From Amylostereum areolatum (taxonomy: Eukaryota; Basidiomycota; Agaricomycetes; Russulales; Stereaceae): 64,000 bases of DNA. Numbering within the stretch: the stretch's first letter is position 1; every line of letters starts with the position of its first letter. The notes beneath the pieces are model-generated. The model saw only the letters and a program-made list of their open reading frames with translations. It did not search any database and was not told the origin of the DNA. Below are positions 1 through 11,722 of this stretch, piece after piece. The stretch lies in assembly GCA_012932865.1 (NCBI GenBank), contig SAXG01000005.1, forward strand, positions 930,001-994,000, in the 5' to 3' direction. A program made the translations under genes and the position numbers.

Positions 1-1159
1 TTCTTGCTTGGTGCCGAGCGAGAGCAAAGGAAAGAGATGTTCTGTTTTCCACAATGGCATGGGAGATGCGTGGTGATCATGCATGGTGGGCACGGCCCAG
101 GATGACAGGCCAGTGGACAGGGATGCCCGCATGCGCGAGGTCTAGAGCACATATTTCCACATGAGTGGGGTGTAGAGAGTCGCGGGGGTTTCGGATCCTG
201 CACAGAACCGCAGAAACACCTGGAGTGTTGGTCAGCTGAATTGCAGTAGTAACAAGTAAGGCATGGCGTACTCACCAGTAGATGCGTGGTATTGTCTCCC
301 TTTTTAACTGGCAACCGGGGCACCTCCACTCGCCTTTGCGCTCTTCGCCTCTGGCCCTCCATGCGTCCTCGATATCCTTGACGCTTTTCAACGCCCACGG
401 CTGGATACATTTCAGATGGAACGTCGTCCAGCAACATTGCGCGGTCTCCGTTTGCCTCCCGCTATCGTTATCGTCCGCTGATGGATGAGTTGGAGATGAC
501 AGCGAACACGACCACGAGGGTTGATTTGGATGGATGGCGGCGAAACAAATAGGACAGTCTGCGTAAGGTGCAGTGCTGAGCTCGCGAGTGAGAATCGTCG
601 TTAGGTCATCGTCCTTGCTCGGCGGAAGTATGTATTTGTCGGCCTTGTTGGATGCGGATGCAGGTAGCCTCCTGGACGTAGGCCCAGAAAGACTGGCATT
701 GAACTTTGCCCCGCGCCTGGTTTTAAGCGTTTTGGAGGAACCAGCCTCTTTCTCGTTGTTGGGGAGGGGATGACCGTCCGCATCGGCGTCTGCTCTGGGT
801 TTGTTGCTATTTCGGTTCGATCGGGGATCACTGGCGCGTCCGCCTCCTTTGGAGGGTGCGCGAGAAGCAGCTCCGTCGCTGTGATTGCCAGGAGGCGTGG
901 ACGTACGAGCGCGACCATCGCCGGGGTTTAAATTCCTTCGAGGACCGTCTCGTGGTTTCCGACGTGCAGAATCATTCTTCGGGGTGCTCGTCTTGCCAGT
1001 ATCGTCGCGTTGGGCAGATGGATCCGCATTTGAAGGGCCAGGGTTCCGTGGGGACTTGTCATACCTACGTTTATTTGTCGGTGGTCGTGCGGGATTTTGG
1101 GATGGTTCTGGGACGTTGTGTGGCAGATGGTGATCTACTATGGGGGCTTCAGACGACAT
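1..1159 (-). CDS. fap1: NFX1/FAP1-type zinc-finger protein, N-terminal part (runs off left edge)
   Basis: Partial gene; the start codon is at 1159 and the 3' part lies beyond base 1. Exons: 1159-276 and 219-1, with a 56-base intron (GTGAGT...CAG). The first ~190 residues are a low-complexity, basic Ser/Pro/Asn-rich region. Then comes a RING/PHD-like cysteine cluster (CPIC, CCWTTFHLKC, WRCPGC). Exon 2 opens the repeated NFX1-type fingers (CFCG, HSCGNMCSRP, CGHPCPLACHPGPC, CHCGK). This order of a RING-like domain followed by NF-X1 cysteine repeats defines the NFX1/Fap1 family. Family members act as nuclear regulators or putative ubiquitin ligases, and yeast Fap1 binds FKBP12. The family call is secure; the specific role is inferred. 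Confidence 0.9.
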
Positions 1160-1380
1160 GCAAGAGAGAAAGGAAAATTGGAGGACGTAGAGGGGGACTC
1201 CGGCTGCCGCTGCCAGTGCTTAATTAGTGCGGCGAAGGGAGTCACGTCAAGTCACAGAGGAGTCACGTGGGGTAACGGCTCCGGGTTTATAGCCGGCGTG
1301 ACAAAGCGGAGGGCACGGTCGACACCGCCACTGTTCTGTGGCTCGTCGACTTTGCACCCTGCTCTCTTCGTGGTGTACAT

Positions 1381-1878
1381 ATGGCCACCGCATACTATGA
1401 ATTCTACCGTGGATCATCGTACGTCCAATCTTCGTTGGATTTGAAGTGGCTTGTGAACGCCGGCGCTGCTCCAGCATTGGGATGGCTCTCACCGATTCCC
1501 TCGACGAACTCATCACCAGTGGTGCTGTGACACCTCAACTGGCCATGAAAGTTTTGCAGCAGGTGCGTGTCGTTGTCGTTGTGATTTGGAACTTTGGCGT
1601 AACCCGCTCGGATAGTTTGACAAGTCCCTTGCGGACACCATGGTGAAGTCGGTGAAAACGAAGACGACTCTGAAGGTGCGCTTATCACTGCCCTGGACGT
1701 TTCCCGCCACAACTATCCACAGGGGCATCTCCGCACCTATCGCTTGTGTGACGACGTTTGGACGTTCATCGTCAAGAACCCGTCGTTTAAGATGGAGTCC
1801 AACGAGATGGTCACCGCCGAGAAAATCAAGATTATCGCGTGTAAGAATGGAGACGCGATCGAGGCTGGGAAGAAATAG
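1381..1878 (+). CDS. TOA2: Transcription initiation factor IIA small (gamma) subunit
   Basis: Four exons: 1381-1418, 1475-1562, 1616-1675 and 1723-1878, all in phase, giving 113 residues, the usual TFIIA-gamma length. The N-terminus begins [13 protein letters not shown], followed by [16 protein letters not shown] and a central [20 protein letters not shown] segment. The C-terminal half has the family hallmark [19 protein letters not shown] (beta-barrel). TFIIA-gamma pairs with TFIIA-alpha/beta to stabilise TBP on the TATA box. The start was chosen because it gives the family's conserved N-terminus. The gene is divergent from the upstream FAP1-type gene, with about 220 bases between start codons, so the two may share a promoter region. 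Confidence 0.95.
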
Positions 1879-2343
1879 ACAAAGACCTCGGAGCATGCAT
1901 ACCCTTCTTCCCGAGGAGGATACCGGTATCCCTTCATCTCATCACTGTATAGCCCATAACCTGTATTCTACTCGTTCTCCGTGCATCCTGTTACTTTATA
2001 CAACAGCTCGTAATCCGTCGCTTTACCCGCGTTTGAGACTGAGACTGAAGCGCCGAAGGGCAGGCATCGCAGACTCGCAGTGCCTCCGGGACCGCAGGCA
2101 CAGAGCATTTCCGAAAAGTGAATAACGGAACAATTAGGTCACAGGCCCGGAGCTTCTTTTGCGGAAATGGAAGGGAGACGAGAGCACGCGCTGGGAACGT
2201 GAACGGTCAAGGCGCCGAACTGAACTGAACGTTTCCCTTGTCTCTCGATAGTATCATTATGTCCCTGGTCGGGCTTACTGCCACGCGCAGGTAGGCCGCT
2301 CGTCCCCTTCCCTTTCTCTTCTTGACCACCACCACCAGTCTCC

Positions 2344-4661
2344 ATGTCTTTCCCTCGATTGCACGAGCCCCCGACCGCCGCTTCTCTCGCCGACGCTCGT
2401 CGCCGTCTCGTCCAGGACAGGCAGTCCCTCCTCGGCTTGTCAAGCAGGATCGACCAGGCCGAAGCTGACCTCGCCCAGATCGTGGCTCAGGCTCGCCTCA
2501 AAATCGTCGAGTTGGAGAACGAGCGTGTCGCCCTCGAAAACAACATCCAGCAAAGCCTTGCTTACGCCGCTCCCATCCGCCGCCTCCCGCAAGAACTCCT
2601 CCGCCACATATTCATGATCAGCTTCAGCGAATACCCGTGTTGCGCTTGGATCCTGGCCTCCGTGTGTCCCCTTTGGCGCAGACTCGCCCTGTCCATGCCA
2701 AAGATCTGGAGTAAGGTGCGTACACGTGTATACCGCGTTTCGTGCGCGTCTTTGCGCTGTGGGAGTCGGCCTTGCGGCCTTGGGTCTTCCTCGCTTCTAC
2801 CCCCTGTTCTCGGTCTCTCTCTCTTCCACCTTTCCAAGTCACGCTGAGCGCTTCAGATGGTCGCCGTTCGCTATGCGTAGGTCAGGCTCGTCGTTGTGTC
2901 CATGAGGCCAGGCAGGGGACCTTCCCCCCAAGTCCGTACTTTCAGCGACGTATGGCATGCATGGACACGAGCCATCTGTCCCCTCTCGTCCGCCTTCCTG
3001 CCGAACAATGCGTGGCGTTCTTATGACCTTTGGGCATGGGGCGTTATCTCAATCTCCGCACGTTGGCAACGTTTCCTTGCCCTTTCTGCCTTTCTCGTTC
3101 CCCGCGACGTTGCGCTCACAGGATGTCGTTATTCACAGATCCGTCTTGTGACCTCACCAAATGCCTCCGCGGACACGATTAGGCTTTGGCTGGAACGCTC
3201 CGGTTCGCGAGAACCACTCGACATCGAAATTTTCCTCCAGGTGCAGCACTCGAGTAACGCCCCTTCGACCTCACGGGTGCCCACTCGCTCCACCTCGCCG
3301 TGGCCGTATCCAAACAGTCCCCCGGTTACAACCACGCACTACGTGCAAATACACGCAAGCTCTGTCCAACCCAGCACGTCAATACAAATTATACCCGCTG
3401 CCGCCCCCCTTGTTCTGCCTCCTTCACCCACGCACCACGACGGATGGGGAAGTATCCTCAGTCCCCCACCTGTTCCCCCACCCGCTTCCCTTACCCCAAA
3501 CCCTACTTCAATACAATCGCGGGCAAGCACACATTGGGGCCACATCGCGATATGGTACCTCGTTCAGCAGATGCACCGATGGGAACGTTTTGTTTTCAGG
3601 TTCGATAAGCAGTTCCACTCCTGGACGGCGCTCAAGTCTATTACTGGTGAGGGATTTCTTATCCTGAGAGTCTCATGGTCCAGTTGCAGAGGACTGACCC
3701 GTGTGTTGATATAGGCGACGCGCCGCTTTTGAAAGAGTTCGAAGTATCGTGCGCAGAACCGGTCTACTATGGCGAGTGGCCATGGCTGCCAAGTGCAGCT
3801 CCGTCTGCCTCCGTGGTTCTGCCGGAATTACGCAAGCTCACGCTGCAATACACGCCGTTCAGGTGGTCATCTCCAATGCTCCGCAATAATCTCCGGGCGC
3901 TGAACCTGCGCTCGCTGCCCACGACAAACATAGCGCTGGACCGCATCCTACACATCGTCACGAACAACAAGGCCCTCGAGGATTTATGTTTGCATTTCAG
4001 CAACGTCCTCAATCCTGTTCTTCCACTGTCCTCCGTCACTTTACCCGAACTAAAAACCCTTAGCATTGGCGGCCATTATCTCATGGCATCCCTTCTTGAC
4101 TCGCTCGCCGCCCCCTCCCTGCAGGCGTTGACCCTCGATGTAGAGGCGCGCGATTCTATCGAGGACAGCATTTCAAACTTGCTCTCCCGCTCCAATCATC
4201 CCCCAGTGAACCTTCTCTCCCTCGCATACGGCGGGAACGGGGCGCCGTACTACTACAGCGGCGGGGGCCTCATCGCATCCTGGGGCTTCCTCACCGAGCT
4301 CTCACAACTGCGTACGCTGCAAGCTGGAAGCACGCCCCTCGATCCGCTTTTCACGGCGCTGGGCGCCCCCGACGAGGACGTGGCGACGTGGATGTGTCCC
4401 AATCTGTCACAACTCGCTCTCAAGGCGTGTCCGGCACACGCGGACGGGATTCCCAAACTCGTGCAGATGGTCGACATGCGTAACCCCGAGGGTGGCGGCG
4501 GCAGCGGCGGGCCGGTACGCCTGCGACATCTCGAGATGCACGAATGCACCTCTGTCGGACAGGACGTTGTGGACTGGCTAAAGAGCCGGATCGACAAGGT
4601 GATATGCGTGGAACCAATGTTCGAACGGTGCGGATGTTTTACTCGGTGTCCTTGGCTGTAA
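2344..4661 (+). CDS. F-box domain protein with leucine-rich C-terminal region
   Basis: Three exons: 2344-2715, 3139-3646 and 3715-4661, predicting 608 residues. Residues ~15-70 are a coiled-coil-like helix (LSSRIDQAEADLAQIVAQAR). An F-box-like motif follows (~78-125: PIRRLPQELLRHIFMIS, then VCPLWRRLALSMPKIWSKI). Then come a Pro/Ser/Thr-rich linker and irregular leucine-rich repeats ending in a Cys-containing tail. This architecture is typical of the expanded F-box families of Agaricomycetes, presumed Skp1-bound substrate receptors of SCF ubiquitin ligases. Intron 1 (2716-3138, 423 bases) is far longer than its neighbours; it was chosen because joining at 3139 restores the family segment IRLVTSPNASADTIRLWLER. 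Its substrate cannot be predicted. Confidence 0.85.
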
Positions 4662-6345
4662 CGCTCTTGTTGACGACCATCCGCTGTCTTCCTCGACGAC
4701 GGGGATTTGTTTTTATTTTTGCAGGACACCCCACAGCCCTACTTATGCGTATCTATAATGGACCACGTGCATTGGTTCACGTCCGGAGAGGATTTCTTGG
4801 AATATTGTATCCCTTCAATCAACCACACTTGGTGGTATATATCGTTAGCCTTCTTAGCATATTCACGGAATCACGCTTTCGTTTTACAATTCACGTATTT
4901 TCTGGCCTAGGACGAAATCAAGGGAGGTTCCACCGGTGTGTACGTGCGAAACGTGGGAGCCCGGTCTTATGCGGCGATGCCATGGACGCAACAATGGTGC
5001 AGGAATCTACGCTAGAACGCTTGGAATGTGATTAAGATCGAGCTGCCAGTGCGCTAGGTTGTTTAGCTCGTTTCGCCCAGGCCGTCAGCGTCATCCACTA
5101 GATGGAAGTAGATCATTGGAAGGTCGATTGTATAACGCTTTGTAATTTGTTCCTTCTCCTTCAACGGATTCTAATAAATGTACATTGAGACGGCTATACG
5201 CATGGAGATACGAATACTATACAAGTAGTCACGTATGGCGAGTAGTATACATTGTGGAATGCGCTTCAGCCTTCCGGACGCACGCGTACTCAAGAAGGCC
5301 TCGCAACGATCTCGGCGCCGCGTAAGTACGTTGGACGGCATGGTGCTTCCCTACCTCGGGTTGCGACTTGGCGGAAGCTCGGCAACGACGTAGGGTGAAG
5401 TGAAGACCGACAGAAGGTGTGAACACGCCTTGGCGCAAGCAACGCTGGGATGAGTAAGTACGTCGCCGTGCACCCATGGTCTGCGCATAATACGCCGTGA
5501 AGGAAGGATTGGTACCATTCTAAACATCCGTGTCAGCTCCAAACAGGGTCGAACACCTGCGGCCTTGGTAAGTAAGTATAGCAGAGCGCTGGAGGGCTGA
5601 TGATGAACAGATCATAGCAATGAGATTACTAGTGTTGAGAGAGAGGCTTGAGGCCATGAAATGCATACTACTTATTATACATGTTCTGAACACCCGGAGA
5701 CTTCAGTGGTTGCTTCGAGCGACGGTTCCTCGCGACTGGTCTCGACGGTTCTTTTCTAACGAAAAGGCAAGCTATTTACAGGAGTGAGATAAGCGCGCGA
5801 ATCGCAGTCAACAACCCCGGTATGGAGTCATAGCGCTTACTTACCCCACATTTGCGCACACGTGCTGGTCTCGGGAAGGGCTTCGGACATGGTCGAGATC
5901 GGCGCTCTAGATATCAAGAGTACGGAGTTTGCATACGGTCTGGACACCGGCGACGAGGAAAGAATCGGGTGGGTGAGAGCGGGAGGGAGAAAGAGAGATC
6001 GGAAAAGAGGATGAGGGTGAGAACGAAGGACCGGAACCAGTCGAAAGGGCGGGATGATGCCCGCGCGCGCGACGCCGGCAAATAGCGGCCAATATCTCGT
6101 TATTCGTTATTTCGGTCGAGGATGAAGAGCACGGCTAGTACGTTATCACACCGCTATATAATCCCTTGGCTAACCCTTCCCTTCTCCCCTCCAACCCGCC
6201 GCCCAACGCTCTCCCTTCACTTTGACTTCTTCGCCCGCTCGCGCCTCTCTCACCCTCTCCCAAACTCCTCCTTTCCCCGAAATCTTAACCTCCGATCCGT
6301 CCGCTTCCGTCTCCGCTTCCGCCTCTTCGCCCGTCTTGCGCGATA
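4662..6345 (+). other. Intergenic region; promoter of the downstream gene
   Basis: No gene recognised. Only short overlapping open frames occur. The right end is a pyrimidine-rich leader with a TATA-like TATATAAT at 6155-6162, about 185 bases before the next start codon. Confidence 0.5.
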
Positions 6346-8653
6346 ATGCTGCATGACGGACAGCTTCTCCACGACAGTTTACTACAAAAGCCCTCTAATT
6401 ATGCCATGGCCACTCACCTTCCGCCGCCCCCGACTCTGATGCCTGTCCCGACATCCAAAGCCGCCGCGTCTCAGGTTCAATGGAATTGGGCCCTCGAGCA
6501 TGAAGACCGCAAACGTGAAGCCAAAGCAGACGTCGCTGTCCATGGCACCCAACCCTTTCTCGTGGACAGGAGGCTCCTGAAAGACGTCGTGAAGGAGAAG
6601 CTGTCCTGCGAGGTCGGGAGGATACACTTCCTCAGCTCTGGTGCGTCGTCTTTCACGCGTCACTCGCTCCCCAATCTCATGTCTTCGGATCCAAAGGCAC
6701 GTTCCACAAGGTAGGCATGTGTAATATGGCGGTGTTAAGCGCGCGCTGACGCTTCCCCACAGGCCTATCTCGTCACCCTGTACGATGGACGCGAAGTGAT
6801 AGTGCGCGTGGCGCGTCGCTTTATGCCCCGGATCAAGACAGAGTCTGAAATCGCAACGATGGATTATATTCGGGCCTACACATCTATTCCAGTCCCGATT
6901 GTGTACCACTACGACGCCAATCCGTACAATCGCCTGGGCGGCGAGTACATGATCATGTCCAAGGTGCGCGTCCTAACGGCATCACGCAATCACGTGATTC
7001 CTAAACGAATATTCTACCCCGCAGGCGAAAGGCGTTCCTCTATCTTCGGTCTATCACGACATGTCCCATCACGACCTCACCGGCTTCCTCGATAACCTAG
7101 CGTCGCTTGTGATTCCTCTATTCGCCCATCGGTTCCCCAGCATCGGCTCCTTGTACGCGGGCAAGGCCGCCGCGATTGAAGACCCCCAACCCACGTCTGC
7201 CTTTGCTCCGTCGATCCTAACTCCTACCCTTCCGCCCACAAATTTCGCCGCACTAACACCAACATCGACTGGTATCTCTTCCGCTCCAACCCCGCGGTCG
7301 ATATCGTCCTACTTTACACGCGCGGCGCCCGAGTTTCGCGTCGGCCCCATTGTCTCGTGGCCTTTCTTTGGTTCGAACCGCGGCGACCTTATGCACCCGG
7401 CCGAGATCGACCGTGGACCGTGGACTACGACCGAGGCCTACATGCGTGCCTGCGCCCTACGAGAGGAGCAGGGTGTGCTCCGTGAAAACGAAGGCAAGGC
7501 CGCGCCCCATCGTTTGCATCTCGACCCGGACGAGATTCGCGCATCCCGTCATCACCACATCAACGCGCTCCCGGACGACAAAAGCGATGACAGTGACGAA
7601 TGGGACAGAGAAGAAAGCGAAGGGGAGTGGGACGGACCGGGCGACACGATGTACCGCGACTACCGGCGCATGCAGCGGAGCACATTCCTCGTCGCACATT
7701 TGGGTCAGAGGGAAGGTCAGGTCAAGACGGAGATGGCGCGGTGGATGCGCATTATGTTTTCTCTTGGGGCGACACCGGCGGACCCTGGACATCCAGAGGA
7801 ATTTGGGATGGACTGTCACGACTTAAGCTTGGAGAACATCTTCGTCGATCCCGAAAATCCTTCCAAGATCGTGCGTATCGTTTCGTTCGCTCGGTTCACC
7901 ATCGTTGGCTAATCAAAAAATCAGACTTGCATCATCGACTGGGAGTCGACGACCATCCGCCCTCTCTGGCAATGCGCGCATCTGCCCGCGTTCCTCCAGT
8001 CCAGTCCATTCGTCGCGCGCCTGTTCCGTAACGCCGTAACGCGGCTAGCGAGAAGTGCCACCCACGAGATCTTGCCGAAGACCACGATGATGAGAGCACC
8101 CCCCACCAACATCACAGCGCTGGCGGCGGAATGGCTGCACTTCGAAGCCGCCGGTGCCTACCTTCGACAAGCCCACCGTTGCGTGGAGTGGGACGGTTGG
8201 GAAGAAGGGCTAGTCGAGGCTCTCGTAGGACCTGAGGACCAGGAAGAGGAATGGTTGCGCGAGGCGAAGACGGAGACGGAGCGCGCGCTCAAAGCCGAGA
8301 AGGAACGCGTGCAGCACGGGTTTGCGAGCCTCACCGCGACGGCGATCATCGCGCCGCGGACGATCGGCTCAGACGAGGATGACGACGACTCCTCGCCGAG
8401 CGTGGACGACATTCTGAAGCCACTTGGCGTCAAGCGCCGGAGGCGACGCGCGCCGCTGCACGCGACCGCGGAGGAGAAGGCACGAGAGAAGGAGCTTTCG
8501 GCGGCAGGGGACGTGGGGCACGGGGGCGAGCTTGGGCGCAGGCTCGAGGCGCTGCTCACACTTCACGGGAACGGGGACGGTAGTGTGAAGCGTGGGAAGC
8601 GGTGGGCGTCGGCTCACGACTCAGACGAGGAGTACGAGGGTGGGGCCGAGTGA
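6346..8653 (+). CDS. Aminoglycoside-phosphotransferase-like (APH) kinase-fold protein
   Basis: Five exons: 6346-6640, 6697-6710 (14 bases), 6763-6963, 7025-7870 and 7925-8653, giving 694 residues. The N-lobe has VTLYDGREVIVRVARR (putative ATP-binding Lys/Arg strand) and an IATMDYIRAYTSIPVPIV segment typical of fungal APH proteins. The catalytic loop MDCHDLSLENIFVD holds D436 and N441, and IIDWE (D457) supplies the metal-binding aspartate. The family phosphorylates small molecules or is catalytically diverged; fungal members are mostly uncharacterised. Family members are usually 400-550 residues. Here ~150 residues (about 205-360, Ser/Thr/Pro-rich then acidic) are inserted between the lobes, and the C-terminus is extended by a basic/acidic low-complexity tail. 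The substrate is unknown. Confidence 0.85.
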
Positions 8654-9277
8654 AGGTGCACACATAGACTATGGACTCTCCATCTCATTTCTCGGGGTTT
8701 CTCCTCTTCTTTTGCTTAGCTTTCTTGTTTTCCTCACGCGCATCTGGGTGGAGTATAGTGTAGCATTCTTATTTGACGACTTCGTTCTATCACATAGCCA
8801 ACAAGGCATCTGCCGTGTATATTTACCCCCGTGTATACGTACATATTGTAAATGCATCTACTCTTTTTATTCGCCGACGTACGCTTGAAGAGCGAGTGTA
8901 TCGGTGGCCACGTCCGCGGGTGTCGCCATTGAGCCCGCTCGCAGAATGTACGACGCCTGCTGTTCGTTATCCAGTCGAAGGTCTGAACATAATATAGCTA
9001 AGTACCATGCAAGGGGGGTCGTTGGATAGGGGGGAATATATGACTAACCAACCCTTCGAATGGTAAGGACCGTAATACCATGTTGCAGAGCGATTTCCAC
9101 TTGTATACAATCATAATACACACTGCGACTACAGCCAGTTACACATAAACGAGGTCCGCGAGGAGACAAGCCGCGAGAGGAACAAACTCAATAACGATAA
9201 TGGAATCATAGGGGAGAGGATAAGATCGAAATCGAGTCTGGTCAGTATATGTGCGCGCGCAGCGCGCCACCTTAGCT
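8654..9277. other. Intergenic 3' region between converging genes
   Basis: It holds the 3' flanks of the APH-like gene and the FAD oxidoreductase gene, which converge here. No gene, RNA or repeat was recognised. Confidence 0.5.
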
Positions 9278-10678
9278 TCAGAACCTCCATTTGTAGAAAG
9301 GTCGCAAAACATGCTGCCTCGCCTTGTCGACCAGCAACCCGCGGCTTTTCGCAGTGGTTGCGACCAAGTTTCCCATCACAACACCGCCCAATGAATCGAA
9401 ATATGCGACTCCTCGGGACTGCGTGAGCAGGAGGTATACGTATGAGTCGGGAGGGAAAGAGGCACGAAGATCACAAGGAAACGACCGGAAATAAGTAACG
9501 GCTGGTCAGATATATACGTATCAAGGGCACAAAAGGGTCACTGTGCGCACCTTTCCGTTGGAGATAACGATATTGCGGGAAGAGCCTTCGTATTCTTCTG
9601 TAGCGGGTTTGCCCACGAGGAGGGAAAGGATATTTGCGACGATGACTTCCGTGTGGTTCATGCACGGCGTAAGCTGCTTCGGCTCAGGCCATTCAGTCGC
9701 ATCGCCTGCTGCAAATATGGTAGGGAAGGACGGGAGTTGAAGCGTCGGTCTAACACGGATGTGCCCGGTGTTCGTAAGGACGCCAGGACCGATGGATTTA
9801 AGAAAGTCAGTGGCGGGGATACTTCCGGTGGCCATTATCTGAACATAGAAATTTAGGCGTGAGATATAAATGACGGAGGGGAGAGACAAGGACGCACAAC
9901 AATGTCGGCATCGACACGCTTGCCCGCGCTTGTGACCACCGATCCATTGTCGGAATCGAAACGTTCTACGGTGTCATTGAAGACGATCTCGACATTGCTA
10001 CCACGGATGTTGCGCTCCAGCTTGGTGCGTAATTTGTCGGGATAAATGGCATTGAGAAGCTGCCGGTCTTCGTGGATAATCGTGGTCTTCGTTTGAGGAA
10101 AAAATTGTTTGATCTCGCCGGCAAATTCTGGATGATGCATAGGTGGCGTCAGTATGTTGGTGTGTGTCTAGACATGGAGAAGACCGACCAACGCCTGTGG
10201 ATCCCCCGCCGACTACAGCGACGCTCTTTGCTCTCTGAAACCGCGCTCTCCACATCTCGATGTGAGCCATCGCCGACTCCTCGCCGTCGGGAAAGTTCAG
10301 TGGACCCATCCATAGACTCCCCGGCGCGAGAACCAAGATATCGTAAGGAATCCTTTGGCCAGTCTCGAGAAGAACCCCGCCGCCCATGCCGTTCTCGTTC
10401 GGCTCGACGGCGATGACCCGCTCGACCTTGACCCTGGCCAGGAAAAGGTTGTCATCGAAGGGGATCAGGGCCTTGTGTTCGAGGTCACCCTCAGCAGTGG
10501 TCGTCATCCGCATCGCTGCAGGATAGTGCAGGTAAAACGGGCGAGCGGTGATAAGGATGACCTTGTGCTGGGTGGCGAGGTGCATCTTCTCCTCGAGCTC
10601 GCGGACGATTGCCACCCCGGCGGGCCCACCACCCACGATGACGATATTTTGTTCTCTATCCTCCGACGGCGTGGCCAT
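9278..10678 (-). CDS. FAD-dependent oxidoreductase, AIF/AMID (FSP1) type, copy 1
   Basis: Four exons (minus strand): 10678-10189, 10127-9898, 9838-9551 and 9418-9278, giving 382 residues. The N-terminal Rossmann motif is IVIVGGGPAGVAIVREL (FAD). A second nucleotide-binding motif, VAVVGGGSTGVEFAGEIK, would bind NAD(P)H. Downstream, TIFAAGDATEWPE is the usual C-terminal FAD-contacting segment, and the end is RGVAYFDSLGG...FYKWRF. The family are flavin NAD(P)H oxidoreductases related to AIFM2/AMID/FSP1 and NDH-2. Physiological substrate and location cannot be read here; no signal peptide is seen. Exon 3 is 288 bases in this copy and in the neighbouring copy, and all intron phases match, so the two arose by tandem duplication. 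The promoter side carries TATATAA near 10790. Confidence 0.9.
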
Positions 10679-11722
10679 GATTCGGACGAGCGGGTGGCGT
10701 TGATGGGAGAAAAAAGCGGGGGACTTTGAGGAGACGCCGAGCGTGAGTATGTGCGAACCGCTTCCTCCCCAGAGGGTCTATTCCGTTATATAGGCAGAGA
10801 AAATCTTATCACGGTGATGGAATCCTTCTCAAAAGATGGGCGGCAGCGAGACGCGACGCCCATGTCATGGGGGCAGATTGCTCATAGAGCCAGACTACCA
10901 GTGAGGATGTCTCGTTACCACAGGTGATTGGGCAGACATCCGGCTTGGGGTGTGAACGCAGAGTCAATATTGCTATGACAGACGCCATGGATTGGGGGCG
11001 GAGGAGAAAAACGAGCCGCGGGATGACGCTTCCTTAATGGGGTTTTAAAGACTGACTTTGCCTGCGACTCGAGCGTCGGACTGTATCATGCACCGCTGTT
11101 TCCGAGTTTATAAGTTTAAATTGAGGTACGTTTTCGCTTGCGAGAACTCATCTGAGGGTAAGAACGTGTCTAAAACAGCGCAGGTTATCAGCTTGATGCT
11201 TGAGATAGTCGACAACCCTACCCACTCAATGCAAGCAGCCCGTTAAGGAGCTGCAGGCCGTCCACGCAACTATGATTGACGACGCATCAGACCTCCAGAG
11301 GAAACCAGAGAAGAACAGACTTCTCGAGTTCGTCGATGTGCTGTTAGATACACGTTATTAAATAGTTGATCATCAGCGCTGGAAGGGGGATATCCGCGAG
11401 TGAGGCCTTGAGGAGCTGAGAACTACGAGGTCAGTGGGCATGAGGCTCATCACGCTGGACAATCAGAAACGTTTTCTGGTAACGTCGCGATGGGCCTACA
11501 GGGTTGTATACGTATGGGGGTCGCTCTCGCAGCTCAAGTATGGCTCACTTTTTGATTGACTTTCTGTCACGCCGGCCATCTGTGGCGGCCAAGATCAAAT
11601 TCAAGGATCCGATGAGAAATAGTCGTTAACCAACAGTTCAAATTCGACAAACGAACATTAAACACGAGATGAATACATACTGAACAACAGAAACCGCCGG
11701 CAGGATCGCATGACGTCCAAAT
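10679..11722. other. Intergenic region between the two FAD oxidoreductase genes
   Basis: About 1 kb. The right part is the 3' flank of copy 2 and the left part is the promoter of copy 1, with a TATATAA-like element near 10790. No further gene or repeat was recognised. Confidence 0.45.
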
